From positions 2,310,560 to 2,374,559 of the forward strand of contig NC_084805.1 of NCBI RefSeq assembly GCF_963583255.1: a DNA stretch of 64,000 nt, in the 5' to 3' direction. The notes under the pieces were generated by a model. The model worked only from the letters and a program-made list of their open reading frames with translations, was not told where the DNA came from and searched no databases. Position numbers and translations under genes: made by a program. This DNA is from Pyrus communis. Its lineage: Eukaryota; Streptophyta; Magnoliopsida; Rosales; Rosaceae. Of this stretch, positions 10,201 to 19,718 are shown piece by piece. Each line of letters opens with the position of its first letter. The first letter of the stretch is position 1.

Positions 10201-12555
10201 CATAAGCATAAATCATACTCAATTGGCACTTACCTGTGCGCTCGCATCACCAACATACAAACATATATATGCTACTAATAATATATAAACAAACGGCAAA
10301 CATAATGCATGGCATATAAATGTATAAACGTTTCCATTCACTTTCTGGGAAAAACGTAAGTATATAGGTATATACAAAAAACCAAAAGCCCACTCACTGG
10401 TATGTAGAAGGGTCGTAACCCCCTTGCCTCGAGTGACCGCGCTCGTCTTCGGGATAGATCTCACCTATATGCGAAACAACTATAAAAACATTAATTTTAA
10501 AACACATAACCAATATCACGAAATAACTTCTCATACAATGCTCAAATGGGGTGTATCAATACACCAACATGATCTACTCAACCTTAGGAACATCCCCATA
10601 TTTTTAGAAAAATTTTCCGACACCGCACGCGCCCCCACGCGCCGGCCAAGGCACGGCCACACGCGCCGCCTTCCCGCATGCACGTGCCTGGCACACTGAC
10701 GGCGTCAGTTAACGCCGTCAGGAATATTCCGTTAAATCTAACTGATGCCGTTAACGCCGTTAGGAATATTCCGTCCAAACAGACGGAATATTCCGTCATC
10801 TTTTCCGGCCAAACTCCGGCGCCGTCACCGACGCCGGAAAATCGGGAAAACTTTAAAACCTTGTATCTTCTTTGTTTTTCAACCAAATTTCACAAAATTG
10901 GTACCAAAATGAAGCTTACAACAAGAGGAACAAATCCATACCACTTTCAAGCACTAAAACCCATGGAATCTCGCCGGGAAAACACCACCAACTCCGGCCA
11001 AGCTTGTAACTCACAATCCCGACGTCCAAAACCTTCAAACGAACCACCCCGAGCCTCCAAAGGACCTCACCAAGCTTCCTACAAGCTTGAAATTCCAAAA
11101 AACACAAGAATTAACGTGTGCATGAACAGTGACCAAATCGGGGTATCCCGAGTTCGACGTGAAAACGAAGGTATCCTTACCTGAAATGGGTATGGTTGAA
11201 CTCCTACGGACCTCACGAGCACGAATATGTAATTTGTTTCCTCGATCTGTGAAGGTTTTAATGGTTTTTGGGTGTGTCCGTACATATGGGAATAGAAATA
11301 AGAGAGAGAGGGAAAGGGACAGGGAAAAGGGTGAGGGGGGGTGTGAGAGAGTGTGTGTGGTCCAAAACCAGCCAAACAAAATCCAAAAACAACCACACAA
11401 CGAAACAAACATGATAGGGGCAAAATCGTCATTTCATCCATACGGTTCGAAAAGTCCGGGACGGGCTGTCACAATATGGGACTGATGCACCAACTGTGAG
11501 AAAGTTAGCAATCAAAGTATTATCACAAATAGCTTCCTCATCTGTTTGTGAAAGAAATTGGAGTACATTTGCACTCATACACACAAAGCAAAGAAATAGG
11601 TTGGCTCATAGTAGGTTGGAAAAATTAGTTTATTGCTACTACAACATGAAGCTTCAAATCCGAGATAAGGAAGCAGAAATAGATCATGTCGACCGTGGTG
11701 ACCCACTAGATGTGTTTGATATTGTTGCTGAAGATGATGATACAGAGGGTAACCAACTTTATCAATGGATTAGACCTTTTCATTTAGATGATGACGAAGG
11801 CAACCTAGCTCTAAGAGTTGCTGAAGAAGCACGTAATGAAGGGATAAATGTAGAAAAAGTATTAGAGGAGGAGGTGGAATCTAGCAGCGCTGAATCTTTG
11901 GAAGAACTTTTGCGCCCAAGACCAAGAAACACTGGAATTCCACCTTCTTCCAATCCTACACAACCACAAGATCCTGCTGATACTAATGATAGCTCTAGTG
12001 CAAGATCAGGAGACTTACCTACCACCGGAGGTGGGAATGATGAAGGATATAGTGGAGTTGAAGGTAGTGGTGGATATGGAAACTATGTTGAACCACCTCC
12101 CGGATTTATGAGCCCCTTCACTGGTGAGGCAAACTTCACACGTGCAACACAGGATGAGGACCATGGCAGTAGGCGGGCAAGACCAGGAATTGGTGCCATA
12201 GGGAAGGACTATACTCGTAGAGAAAGAGGGAAGAGGACTTTGTCAAGTCAAGAAGATGACTCGTTATCTATAACTTCGGACTCTGTTGGAGTGGGAAGTA
12301 GTAACTATGCTTATACTCATAACCAACCATTTCCCCACCCTTCATATCCCATTCCTGTTGGGATGGAATGATTTTGCTTATGGACAACGTCATCCAATCT
12401 CGGATCCATATAAGTGGCATGTTAACAATTACATGCAAAACTATTTTGGGGATTTATCATTTGATGACTACTCTTCACAATACACTTACTCTACACATAG
12501 AGATGATGAAGATAGTGAAAATTTTGAACCTCATAGGAACTATATGCGGCACTAA
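7201..12555 (+). pseudogene. hAT transposase pseudogene (BED finger, DUF659, dimerisation domain)
   Basis: This is the remnant of an Ac-like transposase. In order: a BED zinc finger (CKYCGRVMKSGGVTRLKYHL, about 7281-7340); an acidic Asp-rich stretch (7510-7550); the DUF659 region with MCDRWTGPT near 8040 and ATDNGSAF near 8223, which would carry catalytic aspartates; further RNase-H-fold sequence to about 8835; small exons at about 8942-9050, 9118-9199 and 9282-9301; and, after the inserted LTR, the C-terminal dimerisation domain (SSSVCERNWSTF, HTKQRNRL, 11530-11620). A low-complexity Gly/Ser/Glu-rich tail and an aromatic C-terminus end at 12555. Breaks: TGA at codon 4, TAA near 7563, a frameshift near 7966, a stop near 8216, a stop near 8690, the LTR insertion, and a frameshift near 12360. 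It is non-functional. The family call is firm. Confidence 0.85.
9302..11473 (-). mobile_element. Solo long LTR of a Ty3/gypsy (probably chromovirus/Tekay-type) element
   Basis: A 2.17-kb insertion splits the last hAT exon between LNGRSCM and QYGTDAPTVRK. Its ends are inverted (TGTGACA at the left, TGTCACA at the right), fitting TG...CA LTR termini. On the minus strand it starts tgtgacagcccgtcccgg and ends ggtcggggtgtgtcaca. No gag-pol lies inside, so it is a solo LTR. Internally a block of about 40 bp (acgagtcg(g/a)aaccacct...) occurs near 9913 and 10021, and 10700-10790 has repeated ccgt(c/t)aggaatattccgt units. I do not see a clean 5-bp target duplication. The end sequence resembles that of the LTR fragment ending at 57518. 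The lineage assignment is an inference from length and termini. Confidence 0.65.
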
Positions 12556-12939
12556 GTCACTCATGTATCTTACCATGCAATGTATAAAGTGTAAAATATT
12601 GTACTAATTCATTATATACAAATGATTATGGTGTGTTTAAACTTCTTTCATTAATTACTACATATTTTCTACACTCACAATGTTTGCCAGCTCGCTATAT
12701 AATCAACTTAAAATCAGTTGAATCCATCATGCAATGCATTTTCTTCCAATTTTTTGTGATAAACTAATAGATAATTGACTAAATAAACATCCTGCAAAGT
12801 TTCAATAAAAATTTCCAAGTTTTTCTTACAATTTCCGTGGTTTTTATTCAATTTTTATCGATATCAATAATATCCCCATATTTCCATCGAAATTTTCCGT
12901 GTTTTTGGACTTCTGATATTTCTGATATCATCGATATTG

Positions 12940-12947
12940 ACTAAAAC
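12940..12947. repeat. 8-bp target-site duplication, right
   Basis: Identical to 5719-5726 (actaaaac) and placed directly after the right hAT terminus (...catcgatattg). Confidence 0.8.
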
Positions 12948-13962
12948 TCAGTTGATGAACACTGTTCATTAACAGTGATTTTACGTTTTAGCCCCTGTAT
13001 TGCTGTTTGTTTGCCCTTTTATTTTTCAATCTTGACAGTAAAATGGCAGTTTTATCCCTGTTGTACACGTGTGGGTATAATGGTCCTTGAGTTCCAGCTG
13101 TCGTTCTCCCTTTTCGAAAGCGTAAGGCCACGTGTTGGTCATCGCGGTAAGCTTTGCTATTGCTTCCAGTACAGGTCTCTCGATCTCTCCAGCTCTCTCT
13201 GTCAAGAACCAAAAATCTCTTCAGTTCTCTCTCATTTCCAGCGTCCACCGCCACCGCTCAGACGTCCCCAAAGGTAGATTTCTTTTCTCTTCCTTAGATA
13301 CGGAATCTTGAAAATCCTCGTCGATATCGTTTGATGTCTGCACAGCTATCGGCCAACCAAGCTCTCCCATTTGGGCTTCCACGCCCACCCAACAAAACCC
13401 CCAATAACAATCACAACAATCCACAGAAGGGTTATGGACACCACCATCGTGGGTCGTCTTAGAATCCGAACAGAAAAACCCAGAAGTTTAAAAAACGAAA
13501 AAAAGACAAAAACCCTCGATTGAATCGGATACTTGTATGGTCCCTTACAGGAGGAAAAAAGATCAATTTTCTTGCTTGAAAGTTTAGTTTTTGTTAATTT
13601 TTTTTCACAGATTGTAGTTTTTCTTTGTTGCATTTGTCAGTTGCCCTCAACAATGAATCACTTGCTAAACGTAATGTTTGTTTATTTGGGCATGTTTAGA
13701 GGTTTTTGCTGCACTGTTTTTGTCATGAGCGCAAACGAGTCTTTCCATCAAGATGGCGTCCACTAAAGTCTTCAACTTGAACGCAAACGGGCAGAAAACA
13801 AGTAGAGGTTGGTTGCCTGCAACCTAAATTCCCAATAGCTAGGGTTTAAATTTTATAAGTTTTGGATTTTTTAATTAAGCCGACCCTAAGTGGATAAAGC
13901 TTGGTTGTTGTTGTTGTTGATGGTTTTTTTAGTTAATTGTTTGGTTTGGTTGGTACTAGATA
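12948..13962. other. Possible 5' untranslated exon region
   Basis: CT-rich sequence at about 13160-13273 looks like a plant 5' leader and is followed by a plausible donor (ccccaaag|gtagattt). Open frames on both strands (12975-13277, 12988-13254, 13346-13633) overlap each other and show no family. No promoter can be fixed. It may be the leader of the F-box-like remnant downstream. Confidence 0.3.
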
Positions 13963-14279
13963 ATGTGTGATTCTGATGAAGGGATTAACAAGTTACCAGA
14001 TGAGGTTGTTGAGAAGGCTGCTCCGATTTCAAGACTCACCCTGTTCTCCTCTTGCAAGGTAATAATTGCATTAATTGTTATGGAAATTGGGTTTTCAAAT
14101 TTGTGTTTTCAATATTATTTCTGTTGGAATATAATTTTTGTTGAACTGAATTTGTTCAGATATCTGAATACATCATAAATCTCATTGCTTAGTCCACAAT
14201 TCATAAGACTCACCTGAAGGCTGCTTTTAACGATGTTCACAGTTGCGGTTCCATCAGCACTAGGCGGGTCATAAAGTGA
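13963..14279 (+). pseudogene. Possible F-box gene remnant
   Basis: The first frame reads KLPDEVVEKAAPISRLTLFSSCK, similar to the F-box start (LPDEVVEKILxRLPxxSLLxFxxVCKSW) with the middle damaged. After about 120 bp of unrelated or intron-like sequence, the + strand reads HKTHLKAAFNDVHSCGS, like the segment that follows the F-box in F-box-associated proteins (SPxFIxTHLxxA). A stop (tag) interrupts just before this part, and the frame ends at 14277-14279. No kelch or FBA repeats follow. If real, it is a short dead fragment of an SCF substrate adaptor. The similarity is suggestive, not strong. Confidence 0.35.
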
Positions 14280-15015
14280 ATCCTCTACAATTAGAAGTAC
14301 TGCTCATACGATTTTGACACAAATATCAAATATGTAACTCATTATAAAGTGAATTACTAAAGTCTTTGAATGCATTATCCCTCCTATGAAGTCTCCAGGT
14401 AGGATCTGTATATCCATGTACCTTGGGAAAAACTGGCTCTAAAACCAACAGAGCATGCCTCGAGTTCCAACCAACATATCCTCGCACCAGTACGTTGGCC
14501 ATTTGCCCATAAAGATTACGGTCAGTAATGCCATTAACATGGAACTTTATCTAGGACATGAAAATGCATGGCCTATTTTATAAGCATTTCATATCTTTAG
14601 TTTTTATTTTTCATTTTTGCGTTACCAGATGAAGTAGAAATACATGGGAGAAATCTAGAAGAAGAAATGTAATAGAAGGACTGCACAAAATGAAGGGTAA
14701 AAACATTTTATTTATGTTGTTTTCATTCCTTCTTTATTTCTTGTTCCCACCATCCTTCTTCATCCCTTATTTTAGACGACCATGGTAGATATGCCTAAAA
14801 GGATTGAATATACCACATGGTATGAGCCAACAAGGAGATTAGCATTAGAAGTACTTTTCATCATGGATAAAAGACAATTACAGTAAAAAGTTAACCATGA
14901 AAGTAAAGAGACCCTTGAAGGAGGAGAAGGGAAAAGTAAATATAAATTGGGAAAAAGAAAAGGAGTTATGTATAGTATATTCGCTCTACCAAATATCATT
15001 GTTGCTTTTTGCTTC

Positions 15016-15090
<75 letters not shown>

Positions 15091-16529
15091 AATATATATA
15101 ATTTCTGTTTTTTCTCACTGTTTTTAGTATAATTTGCGTTCATTTTGCTGACAGTGTTTGACTTTTAGTTTTCATACTCAGAAAAAGAAGCATGTAAGAA
15201 AACCCTCACATGAATATCTCAAAATCTGGGTCATAATTCATGAATTTTGATGAATCGTGGGTCCAGAACCAATTATTATTTTAGTGTGAATTTGAACATG
15301 TCTTGATTAATTGAGGAGTTCTGGTAATTATTAGGCTACAATTTATTCATCAGATTTTAATAGGACAGAGAGGAAGCATACGAGTTTTTCCACCATCTTC
15401 TGCTTTATTGATAAACCCACAATCCTCAATACAAAACTTTCTGGGTTTAACTAGAATTTTCTTTTGAATATGTTCATGTGCCTATTACAACAAACTACGT
15501 ATTAATTGAAGTTGTTGTTATTGATTGACTATTACAAGTTTTATCAGCCTCTTCATAGCATATACTATTCCTTTGTTTAAGTTTTGTTACTCTGTCATTG
15601 TGCTGAAGCTAGTGGTTCACCACTTTGAGTTGGTATTATAAGTTGTGTGAACAAAGAATATATCAACTGTTGAGTTTGTGACATTATTTGCGCGTATTGA
15701 ACTTTCTTTTTTGTGGACAATTTAGGAATACAAGTACTGGATTTGAGGTGTAGACGAGGAATTGGGGACAGAAGAATTAGGTACAGTGTTTCTAAGAAAC
15801 GACCAAATGCATATTCCTCACTCACATAAAACCTCTGAACTTATATAATTAGTGTTGATTTACACGTGTGCTAAACATAATTTATAACTTTTTCTTACGT
15901 ATTACACATAATCAGTTTGAGCATGATTGAACTGATTGGTTTGAGTTTGAGTGGCAACTTGGATTCATATAGGCTGTAAAGTTTAGGAGCCTTTTTTGCT
16001 TAAATAAGGCAATACTATTCCAACTTATTTTCATTGTTATCATCTATTGTTCAAACCACAACCATATTTGTTCTCTCATTTGCACTAAGACTGTTATTCA
16101 CGTACATTAACAACTTTCTGTATTTTCCAATTATGTAACAGACAAAACAAAACCTACATGTGAGAAGAAAGGAGAAAGCTCTACCTAATGCAGAACCCTA
16201 CCCATGGACACATTTTGTTACTCATGTAAATATTACTCCACCCTGGGTCAATTTTGTTCCTCATTGTAAATAAGATTATAAATAAATTTTCACATTTCTA
16301 TAAAAAGTACTCCATCCCCGGAAACCTATGTTGTTCCTCATTACAAGTATATGTTTACATTTAGGATTTTGACACGTTTTATACAACTTTAAAACCCGCA
16401 GCATCGTGTGGGCAACCTTGCTAGTTTATATATATACATCAGCCAACTAGATTTTAAACCTGATATGAGATCAGATTTAGTAAATCCTTTAAGCTTGTGG
16501 AAGACAACATGTACACATCTAACAATTTA
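14280..16529. other. Intergenic sequence
   Basis: I find no supportable gene. Apart from the CT/TA microsatellite at 15021-15100, the sequence is AT-rich with scattered stops. An open stretch on the minus strand at about 14350-14530 has no recognisable family. Confidence 0.4.
15021..15100. repeat. (TC)n-(TA)n compound microsatellite
   Basis: About 25 TC dinucleotides (15021-15070) run directly into about 15 TA dinucleotides. Apparent Ser/Leu and Arg/Glu open frames across it are artefacts of the repeat. Confidence 0.95.
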
Positions 16530-16538
16530 TTAGCAAAT
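16530..16538. repeat. 9-bp target-site duplication, left
   Basis: ttagcaaat, identical to 17308-17316. Nine base pairs is characteristic of Mutator-like elements. Confidence 0.85.
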
Positions 16539-17307
16539 GGGTTGTTTTATTCACACCCCAAGTTTTGTTGACTACACCCCATATATATTTTTTAAATCAA
16601 AATTTATTTTAATACACCTCACATGTTTTCCAATGCTACCCTCCCACTCCCCACGCTCTACTCAAACCCCACATCAAACTCTTCGTAAGTTCTACAAACT
16701 CGTTTTCTTCACAACGAAACTAGAATCAAGTATGAAACAAAAAATTTCCCCTATTCTCTATTCAATATATAACATTGTCATTCGATGGGGTTAAATAGCC
16801 ATACCTTCCGCCAATCTTTTCGTTGATAACATTGTATTGTTCCTTCTCTGTCCGAATATATATGAATTCACATGCACTACTATTCAGTGCTATATCAATT
16901 TGTTCTTCTAGGTTGCACCTGCAAAGTAAAAAAATGTATTGCTGGTGTTAAACTGACCAGTTTCCTTTTCCTCTTTTCAATTCCAAAATTTCTCTTATCA
17001 GAGAATCAATCAAATTGAAGATCTGCAGAACGAGGATGAAAAATAATCTTTTTCCATCAATGTTTTGTGCTTCTAGTGGTTAGAGTTTTGTTATACAATG
17101 AAGGAGGTGAGTGACTTTGAGATCTTGAAGAAAAATAATCTTAGAATACACGTCTAAATTAACTTGGGATGTATTTAGAAAATAATTTTCATTTTTAAAT
17201 TTTATTAGGCCTAAATGGTCATTTTATATTAGGTATATAAGCCACTTAACAATAAACTTTTATTTGGGGTGTATTCAACAATATGTGAAGTGTTAATAAA
17301 AAAACCC
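16539..17307. mobile_element. Mutator-like miniature element (MULE-MITE)
   Basis: The element is 769 bp with terminal inverted repeats of roughly 40 bp. The left end is gggttgttttattcacacc and continues to gttgactacacccc. The right end, reverse-complemented, is gggtttttttattaacac and continues to gttgaatacacccc. It is flanked by a perfect 9-bp duplication. It has no coding capacity for a MURA transposase, so it would have depended on an autonomous element elsewhere. Confidence 0.8.
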
Positions 17308-17316
17308 TTAGCAAAT
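17308..17316. repeat. 9-bp target-site duplication, right
   Basis: ttagcaaat, identical to 16530-16538, directly after the aaccc terminus. Confidence 0.85.
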
Positions 17317-18184
17317 ACAGCTCAACAAATTATAAAATTATTGAATATTGGCAATTACTACTTTAAACTATACTAAGAAGGATGATTTGAACACAAAGCA
17401 TAATGAGTTGAAGCAAAATGCTCTATCCATCTAGACAATCTATCATATACAATAGTAAGATTTAATTTATTGTCAAGGACATAGCTCAATCGTTTTCGCA
17501 TTATTAGACCGACTCCAACAATGGGCTAAGACCTATAATTCCCCTCCCACCCCACCCCCCATCCCACCCCCCCTCCCGAAAAAAAAAATCCACTCCAACC
17601 CACGACCTAAAATTAACCTAAAACCTAAAACCCAAATGGAGGTCAAATACTAGCCCAAGTTTAGGCCACAAAGTGAAGTGGACCCCAGTTTCTGTGACTG
17701 AAACTTGGGTTGTGAAGCCCAATTGCCCTCTGTCATTTGCTCCACGAGTAGCACGCAAGGCCTTCAACCTGCATTCAACCGAGGTGGGCCCCACCCACGT
17801 GGGTGTGTCCCCGGTTTGTCAAGTTTTGTTTGTAGCCAATAGCTACTTTTCTTCATTGGGTGGTGGTGGTAATTGGACCATTGGTTAATCCAGCGGTCCA
17901 CATTCAAATTATTTTTTTTATTTTTATATTTATATATTATTGAATCCAACGGCTTAGATCGAATATAATCAAATCTAACGGTAAAAAAAGATCTAACGGT
18001 AAAAAAAGATCTTGAAAAATCCAACGACTAACATAATTTAAAAAAATTATTTAACTCAAAATTCAACCACAAACTCTACAAATACCTATGTATTTGTTCA
18101 AACATCCACACAAAACTCACTTTTCTCCTACAATTCTTCCAATTTTTCTTTCTACCATTTCTTCTCATTTCCAAATTTTTCAAG

Positions 18185-19107
18185 ATGGCAAAAGAGCATG
18201 TTAGAGGTCGTAATTGGACCTTTGACGAAGATATTGCTTTATGTTTGGCATGGATTTCTATTAGCGAAGATGGTGCCGTTGGCACGAATCAAAATAGAAA
18301 GGTTTTGTGGGGTAAAATCGTTGATAAGTTCTATGAAAACTCCAATGCCGGTTAAAGGGAAGCTGGTGGTGTTTATAATCGGTGGAAGATTATCAACAAA
18401 GCGTGCACTTTGGGGAATGGGAGCTTGGAGAGAGCCATGGTTGACATGCCTAGTGGAAGGGGTACCTCAGAAATTGTGAGTTTTTTTGTTGATATTTTAT
18501 TTTTCATGTACATAATAGTATTTTGCAAATAATTATTTTTATGTATTTGTTGCATAAGGTGACAAAGCAATGACAATTTACAAGACAAGAGCTACACCAA
18601 AAAATCAAGCTTTTAAGTTGCATCATGCTTGGAACATCCTCAAGGATTGTCCGAGGTGGGGAACCGATGCGGCCCAACAATGGGGAAGATTATTTCATAG
18701 TGAAGCCCCACCCCCAAATGATGTCAATGAAGGTGTGAATTTTTCTAACAATGAAGGTGTCGAACAAATGACCCCAACTTCTTGCAAGGCCCCAAGATCC
18801 GATATGTGCACAATTTGCTAGCGAAAAAGTAAGAATGAATGAAAACCATGTCTCTCGGCAAGAAGAATCGGCCCAAATGCGTTTGGCCATGAAGGAACAA
18901 GGGGATAGGGAGTAAGAAAGGTTCGAAATTAATTTGATGATGGAGGACCTCGATAAATACACTCCAGAGAGGAAGAAATACTTACGTGATAAGCAAAAGG
19001 ACATTTTACGAATGAATGCCACAAGAAGTATATTTCAAGATGATGATTCATCTCAAGACTATCACCCAAGTCCATCACCAAGTCAAGATGGTGGATACCA
19101 TTATTAA
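18185..19107 (+). pseudogene. Harbinger ORF1-like protein (Myb/SANT-like plus NAM-associated C-terminal domain), broken
   Basis: This family supplies the DNA-binding partner of the PIF/Harbinger transposase. Exon 1 (18185-18475) begins MAKEHVRGRNWTFDEDIALC, with the Trp/Phe pattern of a trihelix/SANT domain, and continues into REAGGVYNRWKIINKAC. It ends at a GT donor at 18476. Exon 2 starts around 18559 with GDKAMTIYKTRATPKNQAF and continues HHAWNILKDCPRWG. The C-terminal helical part reads ESAQMRLAMKEQ, then LMMEDLDKYTPERKKYL, ending HPSPSPSQDGGYHY. Damage: in-frame TAA at 18353, a frameshift/stop near 18819 and a TAA near 18913. Proteins of this type are often annotated as glutathione S-transferase T3-like or trihelix; the element context favours ORF1. 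Confidence 0.75.
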
Positions 19108-19153
19108 GTTTATGAGTTTTCGATTATATTAAGTTTATGTGGTTTATTAATTG

Positions 19154-19155
<2 letters not shown>

Positions 19156-19189
<34 letters not shown>
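19156..19189. repeat. Poly(T) tract flanked by a 25-bp direct repeat
   Basis: A run of 34 T lies between two identical 25-bp copies of aagtttatgtgg...ttgtc (19131-19155 and 19190-19214). Two looser copies follow before 19290. It lies 3' of the Harbinger ORF1. Confidence 0.85.
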
Positions 19190-19192
<3 letters not shown>

Positions 19193-19718
19193 TTTATGTG
19201 GTTTATTAATTGTCGCTTATTTGCCATTTGTATTAAATTTATGTGGTATATTAAATGTCGTTTGTATTAAGTTTATGTGGTTTATCATGATTTTTATGTA
19301 TTGATTTAGTGATTTTTCAAAATTTATCGGAATTTAAATATTTTAAGGTTAAAATGTTCATATAATTAATTTAGGATAGTCTACATAATTTTTTTTTAAA
19401 AAAAGTTAATTTAAAAAAAAAAATAGCCTTAATTCATTCTTTGATAATCTTAGGTTAAAATTTAGGAAAACTAACGAAAAGTCCAAAAAAACTTCCTTCT
19501 AATGAAAAAGCCATTTTTAAAGGTATAGTGAATAGTACCAGGGAAATGTATGAATGTGGTTTTTTGTTAAAAGTGAACCGTACTGGGAGTGTTTTGTTAA
19601 ACCTCCCTTAAAATTTTAGATCAGAAGGGTTAGAGCAAAAAAGTTGTTTCTAGGCTAAAACCTAAATTTTCTAGGCTAAATATTTTTAGGTTTTAGGTCA
19701 CCATTGGAGATGGTCTTA

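Larger units (their letters stand above)
5727..12939 (+). mobile_element. hAT superfamily DNA transposon, decayed, with nested solo LTR
   Basis: The element spans 7.2 kb, of which 2.17 kb is an inserted LTR. It is bounded by a perfect 8-bp duplication (actaaaac). The left end is cagtgatttaaatatcgat. The right end, read inward on the minus strand, is caatatcgatgatatc. The two ends match after an apparent 8-base loss from the right terminus. Both subterminal zones are rich in short cgatat motifs (5735-5880 and about 12850-12939), the kind of sub-terminal repeats a hAT transposase binds. The transposase gene runs 7201-12555 in + orientation. Several stops and frameshifts make the copy non-autonomous. 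Confidence 0.8.
17507..19715 (+). mobile_element. PIF/Harbinger-type element carrying only ORF1
   Basis: The left terminus is gaccgactccaacaatggg. The right terminus, reverse-complemented, is gaccatctccaatggtgac. Together they form an imperfect terminal inverted repeat. Both ends are flanked by TTA (17504-17506 and 19716-19718), the 3-bp target preferred by PIF/Harbinger elements. The 2.2-kb interior has the Myb/SANT-like ORF1 pseudogene and no DDE transposase. Subterminal sequence contains repeated ctaaaacctaaa motifs. Close to the 3' end, 19460-19620 may be a further small insertion. Confidence 0.7.

Noticed and set aside
10424..11441. Overlapping open frames on both strands (for example 10678-11184 and 11035-11441)
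   Set aside because: They lie inside the solo LTR and overlap each other in different frames; GC-rich, no recognisable domain.
14350..14530. Minus-strand open stretch beginning near the string ctttatgggcaaatggcc
   Set aside because: Open for about 60 codons but without an identifiable family, start context or splice sites; kept out of the gene list.
14772..15143. Several open frames on both strands rich in Ser/Leu or Arg/Glu
   Set aside because: They are produced by the TC/TA microsatellite, which has no stops in some frames; no family resemblance outside the repeat.
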